From the NCBI GenBank assembly GCA_945871875.1, contig CAMBYC010000010.1:1-39219 (forward strand): a DNA stretch of 39,219 nucleotides, in the 5' to 3' direction. Source of the stretch: Sphingobacterium thalpophilum. Lineage in GTDB: Bacteria > Bacteroidota > Bacteroidia > Chitinophagales > Chitinophagaceae. A program made the translations under genes and the position numbers. The notes beneath the pieces are model-generated. The model was given only the letters and a program-made list of their open reading frames with translations. It had not been told where the DNA came from and searched no databases. Below, piece by piece: positions 1 through 9,276 of this stretch; within the stretch, counting starts at the first letter, position 1, and each line of letters begins with the position of its first letter.

Positions 1-966
1 GGGGGCGGGAAGATGACATTTAAAGTGGCATTTAATCCTTCATCAGACACAACGTCTATGTTGTATTCCATTTTAAAAGACAGTGTTGGATTGACTGTGG
101 TAAAAAAGCCCTTGGCCGAATTGGAGTCAGATTTAGAAAGAGGCAGAATTACAGCCATATTAACTGTTGTACGTAATTCTGAGAATGCACTAACCGAGTA
201 CACCATCAACATGAAAACCTCTGGAGCGGTGAATTTGCAAAACAGCAATATGTTAAGGTCAATAATTAACACGGTGATTCATCGTTTCAATATGATGTTG
301 TATCCAGAGAATCCAAGTTATGCAAGTCTAAATGAGGCTAGTGCAGTTCCCGGACGCACTTATCGCACTATAGATTTTATATTACCCGGACAATTGGGTT
401 TTTCCTTATTAAGCGCCGGCGTATTTGGAGTTGCGTTTATTTTCATGAATCTTAGACAGCAATTGGTATTAAAAAGATTTTTTGCAACACCAATAAACAG
501 GGCTTATATTGTATTTGGAGAAGCATTAAGTAGGATGATTTTTCAATTGATAACAGCCATTGTTATATTGACATTGGGACATTTTGTGTTTCAATTTACA
601 ATTGTTAATGGGTGGATTACCTTTGTGGAATTGCTTGTTTTAAGTACCATAGGATTAATTGTGTTTATGGGTTTTGGATTTATTGTAAGCGGGTTGGCTA
701 AAAACGAAACAGCCATACCACCATTTTCTAATCTGATTACATTGCCACAATTTTTACTAGCCGGTACATTTTTCCCAATTGAGAATTTTCCAGTATGGTT
801 ACAACCAATTTGCAAAGTGTTGCCACTTACACACCTTAATGAGGCGATGCGCAATGTGGCGTTTGAGGGAGCACAAATATATGAGTGCGGCAGCCAGTTA
901 GGTGTTTTAGCGTTGTGGGGGATTGGTGCTTATGCTATTGCAATCCGTGTTTTTAAATGGGAATAA
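1..966 (+). CDS. ABC-2 type transporter permease, C-terminal part (cut by window edge)
   Basis: Membrane subunit of an ABC exporter of the ABC-2 family. The reading frame is open from base 1 and the first residues read GGGK before the Met at base 13, so that Met is probably internal; the N-terminal membrane segment lies outside the window. What remains is a soluble periplasmic-type region (first ~120 residues), then about five or six hydrophobic segments, with the family-typical stretch around 'LAGTFFPIENFPVWLQPI' before the last helices. The protein ends in a short cytoplasmic tail. The ATPase partner is probably encoded upstream. The substrate cannot be told from the sequence; drug, lipid or polysaccharide exporters all share this architecture. 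Confidence 0.85.
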   Translation, partial: GGGKMTFKVAFNPSSDTTSMLYSILKDSVGLTVVKKPLAELESDLERGRITAILTVVRNSENALTEYTINMKTSGAVNLQNSNMLRSIINTVIHRFNMMLYPENPSYASLNEASAVPGRTYRTIDFILPGQLGFSLLSAGVFGVAFIFMNLRQQLVLKRFFATPINRAYIVFGEALSRMIFQLITAIVILTLGHFVFQFTIVNGWITFVELLVLSTIGLIVFMGFGFIVSGLAKNETAIPPFSNLITLPQFLLAGTFFPIENFPVWLQPICKVLPLTHLNEAMRNVAFEGAQIYECGSQLGVLALWGIGAYAIAIRVFKWE

Positions 967-975
967 ATATTAAAT

Positions 976-1482
976 ATGCAACATCTTAAATTTGGGGTTT
1001 TATTGTTAAGTGGATTGTTTCTGGTGCTTTTGTGCATTTCGATGTTGTTTCCCAATCATGTTATGACATCGCGAGGCGTTAAACTCAATGCAGATAAAAA
1101 TGTAGTGGTTAAGGAGATTTCAGATTTATCCACTTGGAAAGATTGGAACGGTTTGTTGTATAATGCCAAAGATATCAAGAGCAACGACAGTATATTAAGT
1201 TGGGAAGCCGCTAATGGTGCAAAAAATAGTATTAAAATTACTAGTATAAGCGATATTGGAATTACTACAGATTTGGTTATAGGCAACAACAGAACAATTA
1301 ATGGCGGATTTAGTATAGAAAAGCGAAATCCTGCTGAAGATTCTATTCAAATAGTTTGGTATTTGGTAGAAGAATTGAAATGGTACCCTTGGGAGAAGTT
1401 TTATGGCATGATGGCGGCAGATTTAAAAACCCCATTAATGATGGAGAGTTTGGAGAAGTTTAAATCAGTTCACGGATATTGA
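976..1482 (+). CDS. SRPBCC-like membrane-anchored protein
   Basis: A 168-residue protein with one N-terminal hydrophobic segment (about residues 6-24) followed by a soluble domain. The domain pattern (Asn-rich start, 'STWKDWNGL' near residue 50, a long beta-rich middle, and a C-terminal helix with 'PLMMESLEKFKS') resembles the polyketide cyclase/SRPBCC proteins common in Bacteroidota, which carry a hydrophobic ligand pocket. It begins 9 bases after the permease gene on the same strand, so it is probably cotranscribed with it. No catalytic residues can be assigned, and the ligand is unknown. The family assignment is by general pattern only. Confidence 0.65.
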   Translation: MQHLKFGVLLLSGLFLVLLCISMLFPNHVMTSRGVKLNADKNVVVKEISDLSTWKDWNGLLYNAKDIKSNDSILSWEAANGAKNSIKITSISDIGITTDLVIGNNRTINGGFSIEKRNPAEDSIQIVWYLVEELKWYPWEKFYGMMAADLKTPLMMESLEKFKSVHGY

Positions 1483-1556
1483 TTGTGAATTAGGAATTGG
1501 GGAAGAGGAATTACAAGAAATTGACTGTTCAGTGTTTTAATTAAATTATTTTGTTT

Positions 1557-2081
1557 ATGCGTTTTCTTGGGTTTATGTACTTTTTTATAATTGCTAATTA
1601 TCAATCCTTTTCTGCTACCTCCATTCACATTCCCCGTTCCCAGTCCACATTAATTGCAACCAAAAACAATAAACAACACAAGTATAATATTGGAACGCAT
1701 TTATTTATTAGATATAACAATTATTCCCAAAAACTTTCTGGTCAACTCTATGATGTCTCAAATGACAGTGTTGTAATTAAAATCAATTCAAAAAGTGCAG
1801 AATTTAAATCAATTGCTATTAATGATGTAAGTTCTGTTACTATTTTGCACAAAAAGGGTAGAGATAATTGGTTGTTATTTTTATCTCTACTTTTCATATT
1901 ATTGCCTATAGGAATGATATTGATTGATAAAGGAATATGGATTGGATTGCCAGTCTTGGTTTTGCCTATAGTTTCGCTTTATGTATATATTCCCTTTTTA
2001 TTTATGAATTTTATATCTGATATATTTTCTAAAAAATCAATAAATAAAGGTTGGTCATTTAAGTCACAATCTTTCAAATAA
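1557..2081 (+). CDS. Small membrane protein of unknown function
   Basis: I do not recognise a named family. The open frame begins at a TTG (1551), but the ATG at 1557 gives a better signal-peptide-like N-terminus (MRFLGFMYFFIIANYQSFSA). A soluble stretch of about 85 residues follows, with the pattern 'GTHLFIRYNN...LSGQLYDVSNDSVVIKI', then two closely spaced hydrophobic segments (about residues 105-150) and a short Lys/Ser-rich tail. Similar 'set a value, gate a response' beta-rich stretches occur in Bacteroidota envelope proteins, but no function follows from that. The gene ends directly at a strong hairpin terminator, which supports a real transcript end here. Confidence 0.6.
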   Translation: MRFLGFMYFFIIANYQSFSATSIHIPRSQSTLIATKNNKQHKYNIGTHLFIRYNNYSQKLSGQLYDVSNDSVVIKINSKSAEFKSIAINDVSSVTILHKKGRDNWLLFLSLLFILLPIGMILIDKGIWIGLPVLVLPIVSLYVYIPFLFMNFISDIFSKKSINKGWSFKSQSFK

Positions 2082-2082
2082 A

Positions 2083-2112
2083 AAAAGCCTGTGGAACAAT
2101 CCACAGGCTTTT
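2083..2112. terminator. Bidirectional intrinsic terminator
   Basis: A-tract, 8-bp stem GCCTGTGG/CCACAGGC with a 6-base loop, then a T-tract; with the flanking A/T pairs the stem reaches 12 bp. It lies between two convergent genes, 2 bases after one stop codon and 21 bases before the other, and it works on paper in both directions. Confidence 0.85.
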
Positions 2113-2133
2113 AAATATACTTTAATCTTTAAC

Positions 2134-2877
2134 TTAATAAGTGGTAATCAAGTTTGCAACACGAGAAACCGTGCCAGAAGTTGATTGGTATCTTCCTCTG
2201 AAAACAACAGTATAACTGCGTTTCTGGGTTAATACTAATGTATTCAATTGTGCTAATGAAGTAGTTGTTCCAGTTGCTCTAATCTGCAATGTATCTGTAA
2301 ATGCACTAGCATAAGGAATAAAATCTGTTGCTTGTGCAATGGATACATTAGTAAAAATGTTTGCCTGGCGTTTAAATGAAAATACATCTACATTACTCAC
2401 TGGCGTAGTGGTATAAATAACATTTACAAATCGCAACCTTGAAGTTGTATCTGTTGGAAACTGGATATTATCTGTTAATGCCAACATTTTTGGATTGGTA
2501 ATTGAATCATACGCGATCATTGTATAATATTTACCTGCTTCCAAATTTGTTTTAATTTCCAATGGAATTTGAGTGGTTACAACTGCTGTATCTTTTACTG
2601 TAATGGTTCTGCTTCCTGCATCTAGCATAAAATAAGAAGGAGATACCGCAGGAAACAAAGCTGCTGTAGCAAAACTGGTAATAGAACCTGTTACAGGAAT
2701 GTTATCTGCATATACAAAGTTCCTACTACTATTTACAATTGAATTGTAGAACTTAACAGAAGCCTTACCAGCCAAATCTTTTTGCTCAACAATTACGTAC
2801 TTGAATTCTTTCTCGCAAGAACTTAATACCATTACTATGGCTAAAATTCCTGCTGTTAAAATATGATTTTTTTTCAT
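2134..2877 (-). CDS. DUF4397-type lipoprotein
   Basis: A 247-residue predicted lipoprotein with a signal peptide and lipobox ending at Cys21 (VLSSC). The mature part is beta-rich and fits the DUF4397 family: it starts with 'KASVKFYNSIVNSS', has 'LEAGKYYTMIAYDS' in the middle, and ends in a second similar half ('SRLRFVNVI', 'RSYTVVFRGRY'). Such proteins often follow SusC/SusD genes in Bacteroidota, and this one starts 25 bases after the susD-like stop. It is probably exposed on the outer membrane as an accessory of the SusCD transporter. Ligand and exact role are unknown. Confidence 0.8.
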   Translation of the reverse strand: MKKNHILTAGILAIVMVLSSCEKEFKYVIVEQKDLAGKASVKFYNSIVNSSRNFVYADNIPVTGSITSFATAALFPAVSPSYFMLDAGSRTITVKDTAVVTTQIPLEIKTNLEAGKYYTMIAYDSITNPKMLALTDNIQFPTDTTSRLRFVNVIYTTTPVSNVDVFSFKRQANIFTNVSIAQATDFIPYASAFTDTLQIRATGTTTSLAQLNTLVLTQKRSYTVVFRGRYQSTSGTVSRVANLITTY

Positions 2878-2902
2878 TGCCTTAATTTTGAAAAGTGGTC
2901 AA

Positions 2903-4537
2903 TTATTTCTGTGAAAACCATTGTTCTTTTGTGTTGTAATCCAACAACAACGCCCCAATTCTGTCTAGTTCTGCTATATTGTACAAATATTCTGAATTGT
3001 ACCTTGGTCTTGCTCTATACACCAACTTATTATTATTGGGTATAAATAGATTCAAACCACTAGGTGCTACAAAACCAGCATATACTTGGCTTCCGTTTTC
3101 TTGGTCAGTATAGTGGAATCTTCTCATATCTGTCCAAGTTTCAATTGGATTGTGTGCAAATAATGCAATATACTTCTGTAACATAATATGGCTAAGTGTT
3201 AAAGAAGCTGCTGCAGGAACCAAAGTGGTATTTGCTAAGAAAGTTGATTTTACAGTTGGTGTAATCTGTCTTGCTGTTACAACTCCTGAATTGAAATCAG
3301 TAACCAACATGTCAATGTTTAAACTGATACCATCTTTATAAGCTGTTAAAGCTGCGTTTTTGTCGCCTTTTCTGTAATAAGCCTCTGCCAACATAAACTT
3401 GTTTTCAGATGCTGTTAAAATTGGGAAAGGAGCTCCATTTTTGAAAACATATCTACAAGCAGTATCTGTTGTAGGAGCAGTTGCTGTTCCGAATGCTCCA
3501 CCCCAGAAGTTTTGTGGTTGGTCATTTGTTGCAACTCCAGTAGATCCTAAGTTTGGTGAAATTCCTCTAAACGTAAGGTTTGTGTTTAGTCTCAACAAAT
3601 AAATCGCTCTTGGATCTGCAACGCCTGTAAAAGTTGTGTTTAAGCCTGATAATAAACTGGCAACAAATTGTGTTTGTCTTAATGTACCAACGTTGTTTCT
3701 ATATGGTCCATAGAAGTTAGAAGTTCCAGTAATTCCGGTATTTGCAAACTTTGCACTTGCATTGTCTTCATTTACATTAATTCCAAGATTACAATATTTG
3801 ATAACAGAATCTGGTTTGTAATCCGTTTTGTTGCTCAAATGATTGTATGATCTAGCTAAAACAGAGTAAACAAATTTCTTCCATTTCTTTACATCTCCAT
3901 TGTAGAAATATTGATCACCTTTGGCGAGGTTTTGTTGACTTACGCCACCTCCAGTTCTATCCAAATAGGAAAGTGCTTTGAAAGCGATAGATCTAACAGA
4001 ATCATAAACCTCTTGTTGTGTATCGTATTTAAAAACCAATTGATCGCGGTTGTAAGCTTCTTTTAAGATTACTTCGCCGTAAACGTTGGTTAAAGTTAAC
4101 CAACTCCATGCACGGATAGCATACCCTACGCCAACATAATCCCATTTTTGCTCTTCCATTCCCCAATCAATCATTTTGTTAAGGTTAACACCCATTCCAA
4201 AATAATGCATCGCCCAAACAGAACCTAGAATGTCTGAAGCACCTGTAGCACCACCCATTTGGTCGTATTGGTTACCAGAAGAGTTGGTAGCCCAGTTTTG
4301 CACATATCTACCAATATATAAACCATCATTAGCAACTCCGTAAGCACTACCTGCTGCGGAACTGCTTCCTACAAAGTTTCCAATTATACCTGGTAATAAA
4401 GTTTCTACAGGAACCCTTACTGCTGCATTCGGATCAGCGTAAGCTTCATCAACTTTTTTAGTACAACTGCTTATTAAAATTACCATCGCAGCAATAAAAC
4501 TTAACGTGGTAATGAAGTGAATTGAATTTTTTTTCAT
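2903..4537 (-). CDS. SusD/RagB-family nutrient-binding lipoprotein (SusD-like_2 type)
   Basis: Surface lipoprotein that caps a TonB-dependent SusC barrel and delivers the substrate to it. The 544-residue protein has a lipobox ending at Cys25 (ILISSC). Its alpha-helical, TPR-like body is typical: an N-terminal 'YADPNAAVRVPVETLLPGI', 'RAWSWLTLTNVYGEVI' near residue 145, 'ENKFMLAEAYYRKGDKNAAL' near residue 380, and 'ETWTDMRRF' near residue 470. This layout fits the SusD-like_2 subgroup, whose members are often annotated as nutrient-binding outer membrane lipoproteins. It begins 20 bases after the susC-like stop, so the two are cotranscribed. The substrate is unknown because no glycoside hydrolase or peptidase lies alongside. 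Confidence 0.92.
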   Translation of the reverse strand: MKKNSIHFITTLSFIAAMVILISSCTKKVDEAYADPNAAVRVPVETLLPGIIGNFVGSSSAAGSAYGVANDGLYIGRYVQNWATNSSGNQYDQMGGATGASDILGSVWAMHYFGMGVNLNKMIDWGMEEQKWDYVGVGYAIRAWSWLTLTNVYGEVILKEAYNRDQLVFKYDTQQEVYDSVRSIAFKALSYLDRTGGGVSQQNLAKGDQYFYNGDVKKWKKFVYSVLARSYNHLSNKTDYKPDSVIKYCNLGINVNEDNASAKFANTGITGTSNFYGPYRNNVGTLRQTQFVASLLSGLNTTFTGVADPRAIYLLRLNTNLTFRGISPNLGSTGVATNDQPQNFWGGAFGTATAPTTDTACRYVFKNGAPFPILTASENKFMLAEAYYRKGDKNAALTAYKDGISLNIDMLVTDFNSGVVTARQITPTVKSTFLANTTLVPAAASLTLSHIMLQKYIALFAHNPIETWTDMRRFHYTDQENGSQVYAGFVAPSGLNLFIPNNNKLVYRARPRYNSEYLYNIAELDRIGALLLDYNTKEQWFSQK

Positions 4538-4557
4538 TTTATTCTTTTCAAAAGTTA

Positions 4558-7500
4558 TTAAAATCCTAATCTAGCTCCAATGTTAACACTTATTGGAGCG
4601 GCTAATGTGCCATAATCAAATCCAAATGCTCCAACACCTCTTGTTCCTGCTGTATTACCATTTACTGCAGGATCTGCTCCTGTGTAATTGGTAAACAAAA
4701 ACAAGTCATTTCCTGTAGCAAAGAATTCTAGTGTTTTGATTTGCTTAAATCCAATAAATGGATTTCTTGGAAATGCATAAGCCAATGTCAAATCTCTTAA
4801 ACGCAACCAATTGATATTCTTTTCAATGTAAGCTTCCTCTGGCATTGCTGTTGAAGCATAATAGGCATCGTTATATGCTGGAATAACACTAATTGTATTT
4901 GGAGTTGGAGTTGTAGATTCTTGCTTTCCATCATTCAAAACACCTTTGATTATTCTTGGTACATATCTATCTGCTGTCAATTCACTTCTTCCTGCAGCTG
5001 TCATAAACATCTTGGTAGCATTGAATACATCACCTCCAACTTTTAGATCCCACAAGAAACTAAGTTTTAAGTTGCGGTAACGCAATGTATTGTTGATTCC
5101 CAACGTAAAATCTGGATTTCTATCGCCACGCACCAAAAATCTTTGATCTACAACTGGTAAACCTGTAGTTGGAGCAATAAGAATATCACCTTTTGCATTT
5201 CTAGCATAACCATAACCTGTAATTGAAGTGGTTGCTCCATTCAATACCAAACCAGCACGAGCGTTTCCATACAACCAAGTGTCTGAAATGTAGTATTCAG
5301 AAACGTTCAAAGGCATTCCTATTACTTTGTTCCACATCTTGTTGAAATTCAACTGTGTATTCCAACCAAAATTCTTATTGGCAACAATTGTACCATTCAA
5401 ACTTAATTCGATTCCATTATTTCTAGTGCTTGCAGCATTTTGAGTATTCAATACAAAACCTGTAGCATAACTCAACCTGAAAGATTGTATAATTTGTCCT
5501 TTGTTTACAGTATTATAGTAAGATCCATCAATACTCAATCTGTTTTTAAACAACCTGATTTCAGTACCTACTTCGTAAGTATTTTGTTTTTCAGGCTTTA
5601 AATCTGGATTGGCATTGGTAAATCCATAAGAAAAACCACCGCCACTTGCAAAATTGTTTACAAATACTGATTGAGTAGAATAAGGCGTATTCAATCTTGC
5701 AGTACTCGCCAATGATGATCTAAGTTTCCAGAAGCTTAATATATTTCCTTTCTTTAATCCTGGGAAGATATCACTTACTATGAAACTCATACTAACACCT
5801 GGATAATTGTAATTTCTGTTTTGTACAGGTAGGGTAGATGCAGATTCAAATCTATGGGTATAGTTCATAAACACCATATTCTTATAATTCACTGCAACTT
5901 CTCCGAAATAGGCAATCTGGCGTAAAATAATACGATTGTATTCTCCATAAACATTTCTCAACAGTCTGGTACGTGTAGTTGGATTGGTATTGCTACTGTC
6001 AAAATTGGTTGGACTGGTAAGATTATTACCTGATACAGCATACATCTGTGTTTTGTAATCTTGCCACATGGTTCCACCCATTGCCCTGAAATTGAAATTA
6101 CCCAATTTTTTCTTGGCAGTTGCAGTAATCGTGTGATTATATCCATCATATTTACGATAGTAATTGTCTTGTGAACCATTCAAAGCAGCACTTATATAAA
6201 AAGATTGTGGGTGATACAAAGAATATCCACTTGACTTATACGTATCATATCCAAAACGACCTTGGATGGATAACCAATCGGTTGGACGATAATTGATTCC
6301 CATTGTTGCAGTATAACGGTCGTTTACGTCACGACTTCTATTTTTGTTTACGTTAAACAAAGGATTGTCATAGTCTGCATTTGCGTTTGAGTTAAACAAA
6401 GGAATTTTATTTCCAGTAACTGGATCATCTTGGTTTAAAATCAATCTATCGTTAGGCCAAATAAGTAAGCTCAATAAATAACCACCAGCACTTCTTAAAA
6501 CTTTATCGTTTTCACTTCTAACATAAGAAATAGAAGGGATTAGATCAATTTTGTCACCAATTTTAGTGGTGTTAGAAATTCTTAAATTGTATCTTTTGTA
6601 GTTGTTAGCAGGAACAACACCGATTTGATCAAATACAGATCCAGATACTCTGAAAACTGAATTTTTTACACCAAAATCCATCCCAAGGTTATGGGTTTGA
6701 GCCACACCAGTTTGGAAGAATTGGTTAATGTTATCCCACAACATTGTAGTGTCAGAATATGCAGGTCCAAAATATCTAAAGATGTTAGAAGGATTTTGGT
6801 TGGTTCCGTTTGAGTACTTGTCGTACAATTTAGGGAAACGAGTAACTCTAGAAGCACGGAAACTGTTGTCGTATTGAACGGCAAACTTATTAGATTTTGC
6901 TTTTTTTGTTGTAATGATGATTGCACCAGAACTAGCTTGGCTACCATACAGTGCAGTAGCTTCAGGGCCTTTCAAAACGGTAACGGCTTCAATATCGTTA
7001 GGGTTTAAATCTGCGATACGGTTGGTGTAATCGTTGTTTCGGTTAGGACGGTCAGATGCCAATCCAAGTGCTCTACCACCATCAGAAGTTTCATCAACAG
7101 TTTGGTTGTCCATAACAATACCATCAACTACGAAAAGAGGCTGATTGCTTAAAGATAAAGAGTTGAACCCTCTTAATACAATTGAAGAAGATGCTCCAGC
7201 AACACCACTCGTAGGGTTTACTGTCAATCCAGCAACACGACCAGCTAAGCCGTTGATGAAGTTTTCACGCTGAGATTCTTTGATTTCATCACCATCAACC
7301 GATTGTGCAGAATATCCAAGCTCTCTTTTGTTGCGCTTGATATCCATTGCACCAGTTACGGTAATTTCTTGAAGGCTGCTTATGTCTTCTTGTAATTTTA
7401 CACTGATGTTTGTTCTATCTCCAATTTTGATGGAGACGGTTTTGAAACCAACAGCAGTAAAAACGATTGTCTCTCCTTTAGAAGTTTCAATCGTAAAAAT

Positions 7501-7680
7501 TCCGCGATCATTGGTTTGAACAAATTTTTTGGTTCCACTTGCCGTAACAGTTACGTTTGGAACGGCTTCGTTTTTAAGATTTGTTACTGTTCCTGTTACT
7601 TTCAGCAATTGTGCAGAGGCCACAACACTGAAGAATGTACAAAGCAGTAGCAACATCATTTTTAATTGCTCTTTTCTCAT
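4558..7680 (-). CDS. SusC/RagA-family TonB-linked outer membrane transporter
   Basis: A 1040-residue TonB-dependent importer. The signal peptide ends near residue 23 (VVASAQ). A carboxypeptidase-D-regulatory-like Ig domain (about 25-100) has the usual 'VTGTVTN...VPNVTVTASGT'. It is followed by the SusC hallmark 'LQEITVTGAMDIKRNKRELG', the plug domain (to about 260) with 'NPNDIEAVTVLKGPEATALY' and 'GAIIITTKKAK', and then the long 22-strand barrel ending in a C-terminal Phe. There is no N-terminal STN signalling domain, so it is not expected to control an anti-sigma factor directly. Energy would come from TonB/ExbB/ExbD. It is the first gene of the susC-susD-DUF4397 operon. Confidence 0.95.
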   Translation of the reverse strand: MRKEQLKMMLLLLCTFFSVVASAQLLKVTGTVTNLKNEAVPNVTVTASGTKKFVQTNDRGIFTIETSKGETIVFTAVGFKTVSIKIGDRTNISVKLQEDISSLQEITVTGAMDIKRNKRELGYSAQSVDGDEIKESQRENFINGLAGRVAGLTVNPTSGVAGASSSIVLRGFNSLSLSNQPLFVVDGIVMDNQTVDETSDGGRALGLASDRPNRNNDYTNRIADLNPNDIEAVTVLKGPEATALYGSQASSGAIIITTKKAKSNKFAVQYDNSFRASRVTRFPKLYDKYSNGTNQNPSNIFRYFGPAYSDTTMLWDNINQFFQTGVAQTHNLGMDFGVKNSVFRVSGSVFDQIGVVPANNYKRYNLRISNTTKIGDKIDLIPSISYVRSENDKVLRSAGGYLLSLLIWPNDRLILNQDDPVTGNKIPLFNSNANADYDNPLFNVNKNRSRDVNDRYTATMGINYRPTDWLSIQGRFGYDTYKSSGYSLYHPQSFYISAALNGSQDNYYRKYDGYNHTITATAKKKLGNFNFRAMGGTMWQDYKTQMYAVSGNNLTSPTNFDSSNTNPTTRTRLLRNVYGEYNRIILRQIAYFGEVAVNYKNMVFMNYTHRFESASTLPVQNRNYNYPGVSMSFIVSDIFPGLKKGNILSFWKLRSSLASTARLNTPYSTQSVFVNNFASGGGFSYGFTNANPDLKPEKQNTYEVGTEIRLFKNRLSIDGSYYNTVNKGQIIQSFRLSYATGFVLNTQNAASTRNNGIELSLNGTIVANKNFGWNTQLNFNKMWNKVIGMPLNVSEYYISDTWLYGNARAGLVLNGATTSITGYGYARNAKGDILIAPTTGLPVVDQRFLVRGDRNPDFTLGINNTLRYRNLKLSFLWDLKVGGDVFNATKMFMTAAGRSELTADRYVPRIIKGVLNDGKQESTTPTPNTISVIPAYNDAYYASTAMPEEAYIEKNINWLRLRDLTLAYAFPRNPFIGFKQIKTLEFFATGNDLFLFTNYTGADPAVNGNTAGTRGVGAFGFDYGTLAAPISVNIGARLGF

Positions 7681-8064
7681 AAATTTTCGTTTAGGCGTGT
7701 AGTTTATAGTTCTAAAAAATAAAAAAAATTAAAGACCCCAATGACTCATTTTCATATATTACAATTCAATTGTGGTTTTGCTTGTATTCGTTTGGGCAAT
7801 GGATTAGGAAAATTAATCTTTGAGTATGCTCACTAATTTTCAATATCTGATAATCCTTGTAAGTTTTCACTAAGCTTATCTTCAGAAACAATAATCTCAA
7901 TACTTAAAATTGTAATTCAATTGATTAGCAAATTTTCTTTTTGTAAAATCAGTGTTTGTTTTTTCTCTATTAAATTCATTTTACAAAAATTTACCAAATT
8001 TATGTTAAAGTTTGCAAAAAAGCATAAAATTTAAATTTAGTATTGCTGATCAAAAAAAATTGGT
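7681..8064. other. 384-base intergenic leader and promoter region of the susC operon
   Basis: Very AT-rich, with no convincing ORF, riboswitch or strong hairpin. On the minus strand two promoter-like arrangements can be seen. One has a TTG at 7739-7741, 17 bases, then TATTTTTT at 7714-7721, which would give a leader of about 27 bases. The other, near 7985-8018, has a T-run ending in G, 21 bases, then TAAATTTT, with a perfect TAAATTTG (7995-8002) between them, giving a leader of about 300 bases. The sequence alone does not decide between them. No regulator-binding palindrome stands out. Confidence 0.4.
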
Positions 8065-9234
8065 CTATTTAAGAAGCGGATTTTTTTTACTTAAAATCCA
8101 TAAACTTAAGTAGCCTATTAATCCTGAGATTAGTGACGCAATCAAAATGCTAATTTTAGCTAAATTTTGAATGCTGGGATTTGTAAAGGCGAGCGTGGTA
8201 ATAAATATAGACATCGTAAAACCAATGCCGGCAAGCATTCCAATGCCTGCCATTTGCTTCCAATTTACAGCTAGAGGTAATTTGCCCCAACCCAATTTAA
8301 CCATTATCCAACAAAATAAAACTATACCTACTGGTTTTCCTACTGTTAAACCAATTAGAATACCAATATTATAAGACTCTTGTAAGGCAACTCCCAACGT
8401 ATTGGGTAACATGATTACTGTATTTGCTAAGGCAAACAAGGGTAGAACAATAAAATTTACTGGAGTGTGTAAAGATTTTGATACTTTGGAAATTGCATTT
8501 TCGGGTATTGTAAATGCAATAAGAACACCTGCAACGGTAGCGTGTATTCCCGACCAAAAAACAAAGAGCCAAACTATGATTCCTGCTAAAATGTGCAAAT
8601 AAAACCTTCTAACAAGCCAATTTCTATATATTAAAATCAATAGAAATAGTACTATTGCAGAAATTAGATAGAGCCAATGTATGGTATTGCCATAAAAAAT
8701 TGCAATTACGGATATTGCACCTAAATCATCAATAATAGCTAAAGCCATTAGAAATATTTTTAATGATACAGGAATTTTATTACCCAATAATGATGCTATC
8801 CCCAAAGAAAATGCAATGTCTGTAGCCATTGGAATTCCCCAGCCAGAAGCGTATGAAGTGCCAGCATTAAATAGTATAAATATAACTGCCGGAACTACCA
8901 TTCCCCCTAATGCCCCTCCAACTGGCATTAACGCATTTTTGATGCTACTGAGTTCACCGGTTAAAATTTCTCTTTTAATTTCCAATCCAGCTAAAAAGAA
9001 GAAAATAGCCATCAAAGCTTCATTTATCCAATCGGTTATTGTAAGGGGTAAGTGTACGCCCTTCAGCATTAGTGTTTGCGTTTCCCAAAAATGTCGATAT
9101 TGTTCTCCTTTTGATGATTGAGTAATTAAAATTGATACCAAAGCACAAATACTAAGTAAAATACCAATACTCCTGCTGTCTTGGATTATTTGCCTTATTG
9201 GCGTTATAATCTTATATCGGAACATTTTTATCAT
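8065..9234 (-). CDS. nhaA: Na+/H+ antiporter NhaA
   Basis: Inner-membrane antiporter that exports Na+ in exchange for protons, used in pH and salt homeostasis. The 389-residue length and hydrophobic pattern fit the family. The key acidic residues are present: Asp139 in 'PMATDIAFSLGI' and the Asp169-Asp170 pair in 'ALAIIDDLGAISVIAIFY', matching Asp133 and Asp163/164 of the E. coli protein. 'FFFLAGLEIKREILTGEL' near residue 80 is also a family signature. Two starts are possible: the ATG at 9234, used here, and an ATG three codons later. The gene lies 42 bases after the OstA-like gene on the same strand and may be cotranscribed with it, though it has no functional link to LPS. Confidence 0.95.
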   Translation of the reverse strand: MIKMFRYKIITPIRQIIQDSRSIGILLSICALVSILITQSSKGEQYRHFWETQTLMLKGVHLPLTITDWINEALMAIFFFLAGLEIKREILTGELSSIKNALMPVGGALGGMVVPAVIFILFNAGTSYASGWGIPMATDIAFSLGIASLLGNKIPVSLKIFLMALAIIDDLGAISVIAIFYGNTIHWLYLISAIVLFLLILIYRNWLVRRFYLHILAGIIVWLFVFWSGIHATVAGVLIAFTIPENAISKVSKSLHTPVNFIVLPLFALANTVIMLPNTLGVALQESYNIGILIGLTVGKPVGIVLFCWIMVKLGWGKLPLAVNWKQMAGIGMLAGIGFTMSIFITTLAFTNPSIQNLAKISILIASLISGLIGYLSLWILSKKNPLLK

Positions 9235-9276
9235 TTCGACAAATTATTGGCTTGAATGTTTTCAATGAATTTACAT

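Noticed and set aside
13-15. ATG at base 13 as the true start of the ABC-2 permease
   Set aside because: The frame is open upstream and the N-terminal membrane segment expected for the family is missing, so the gene is cut by the edge.
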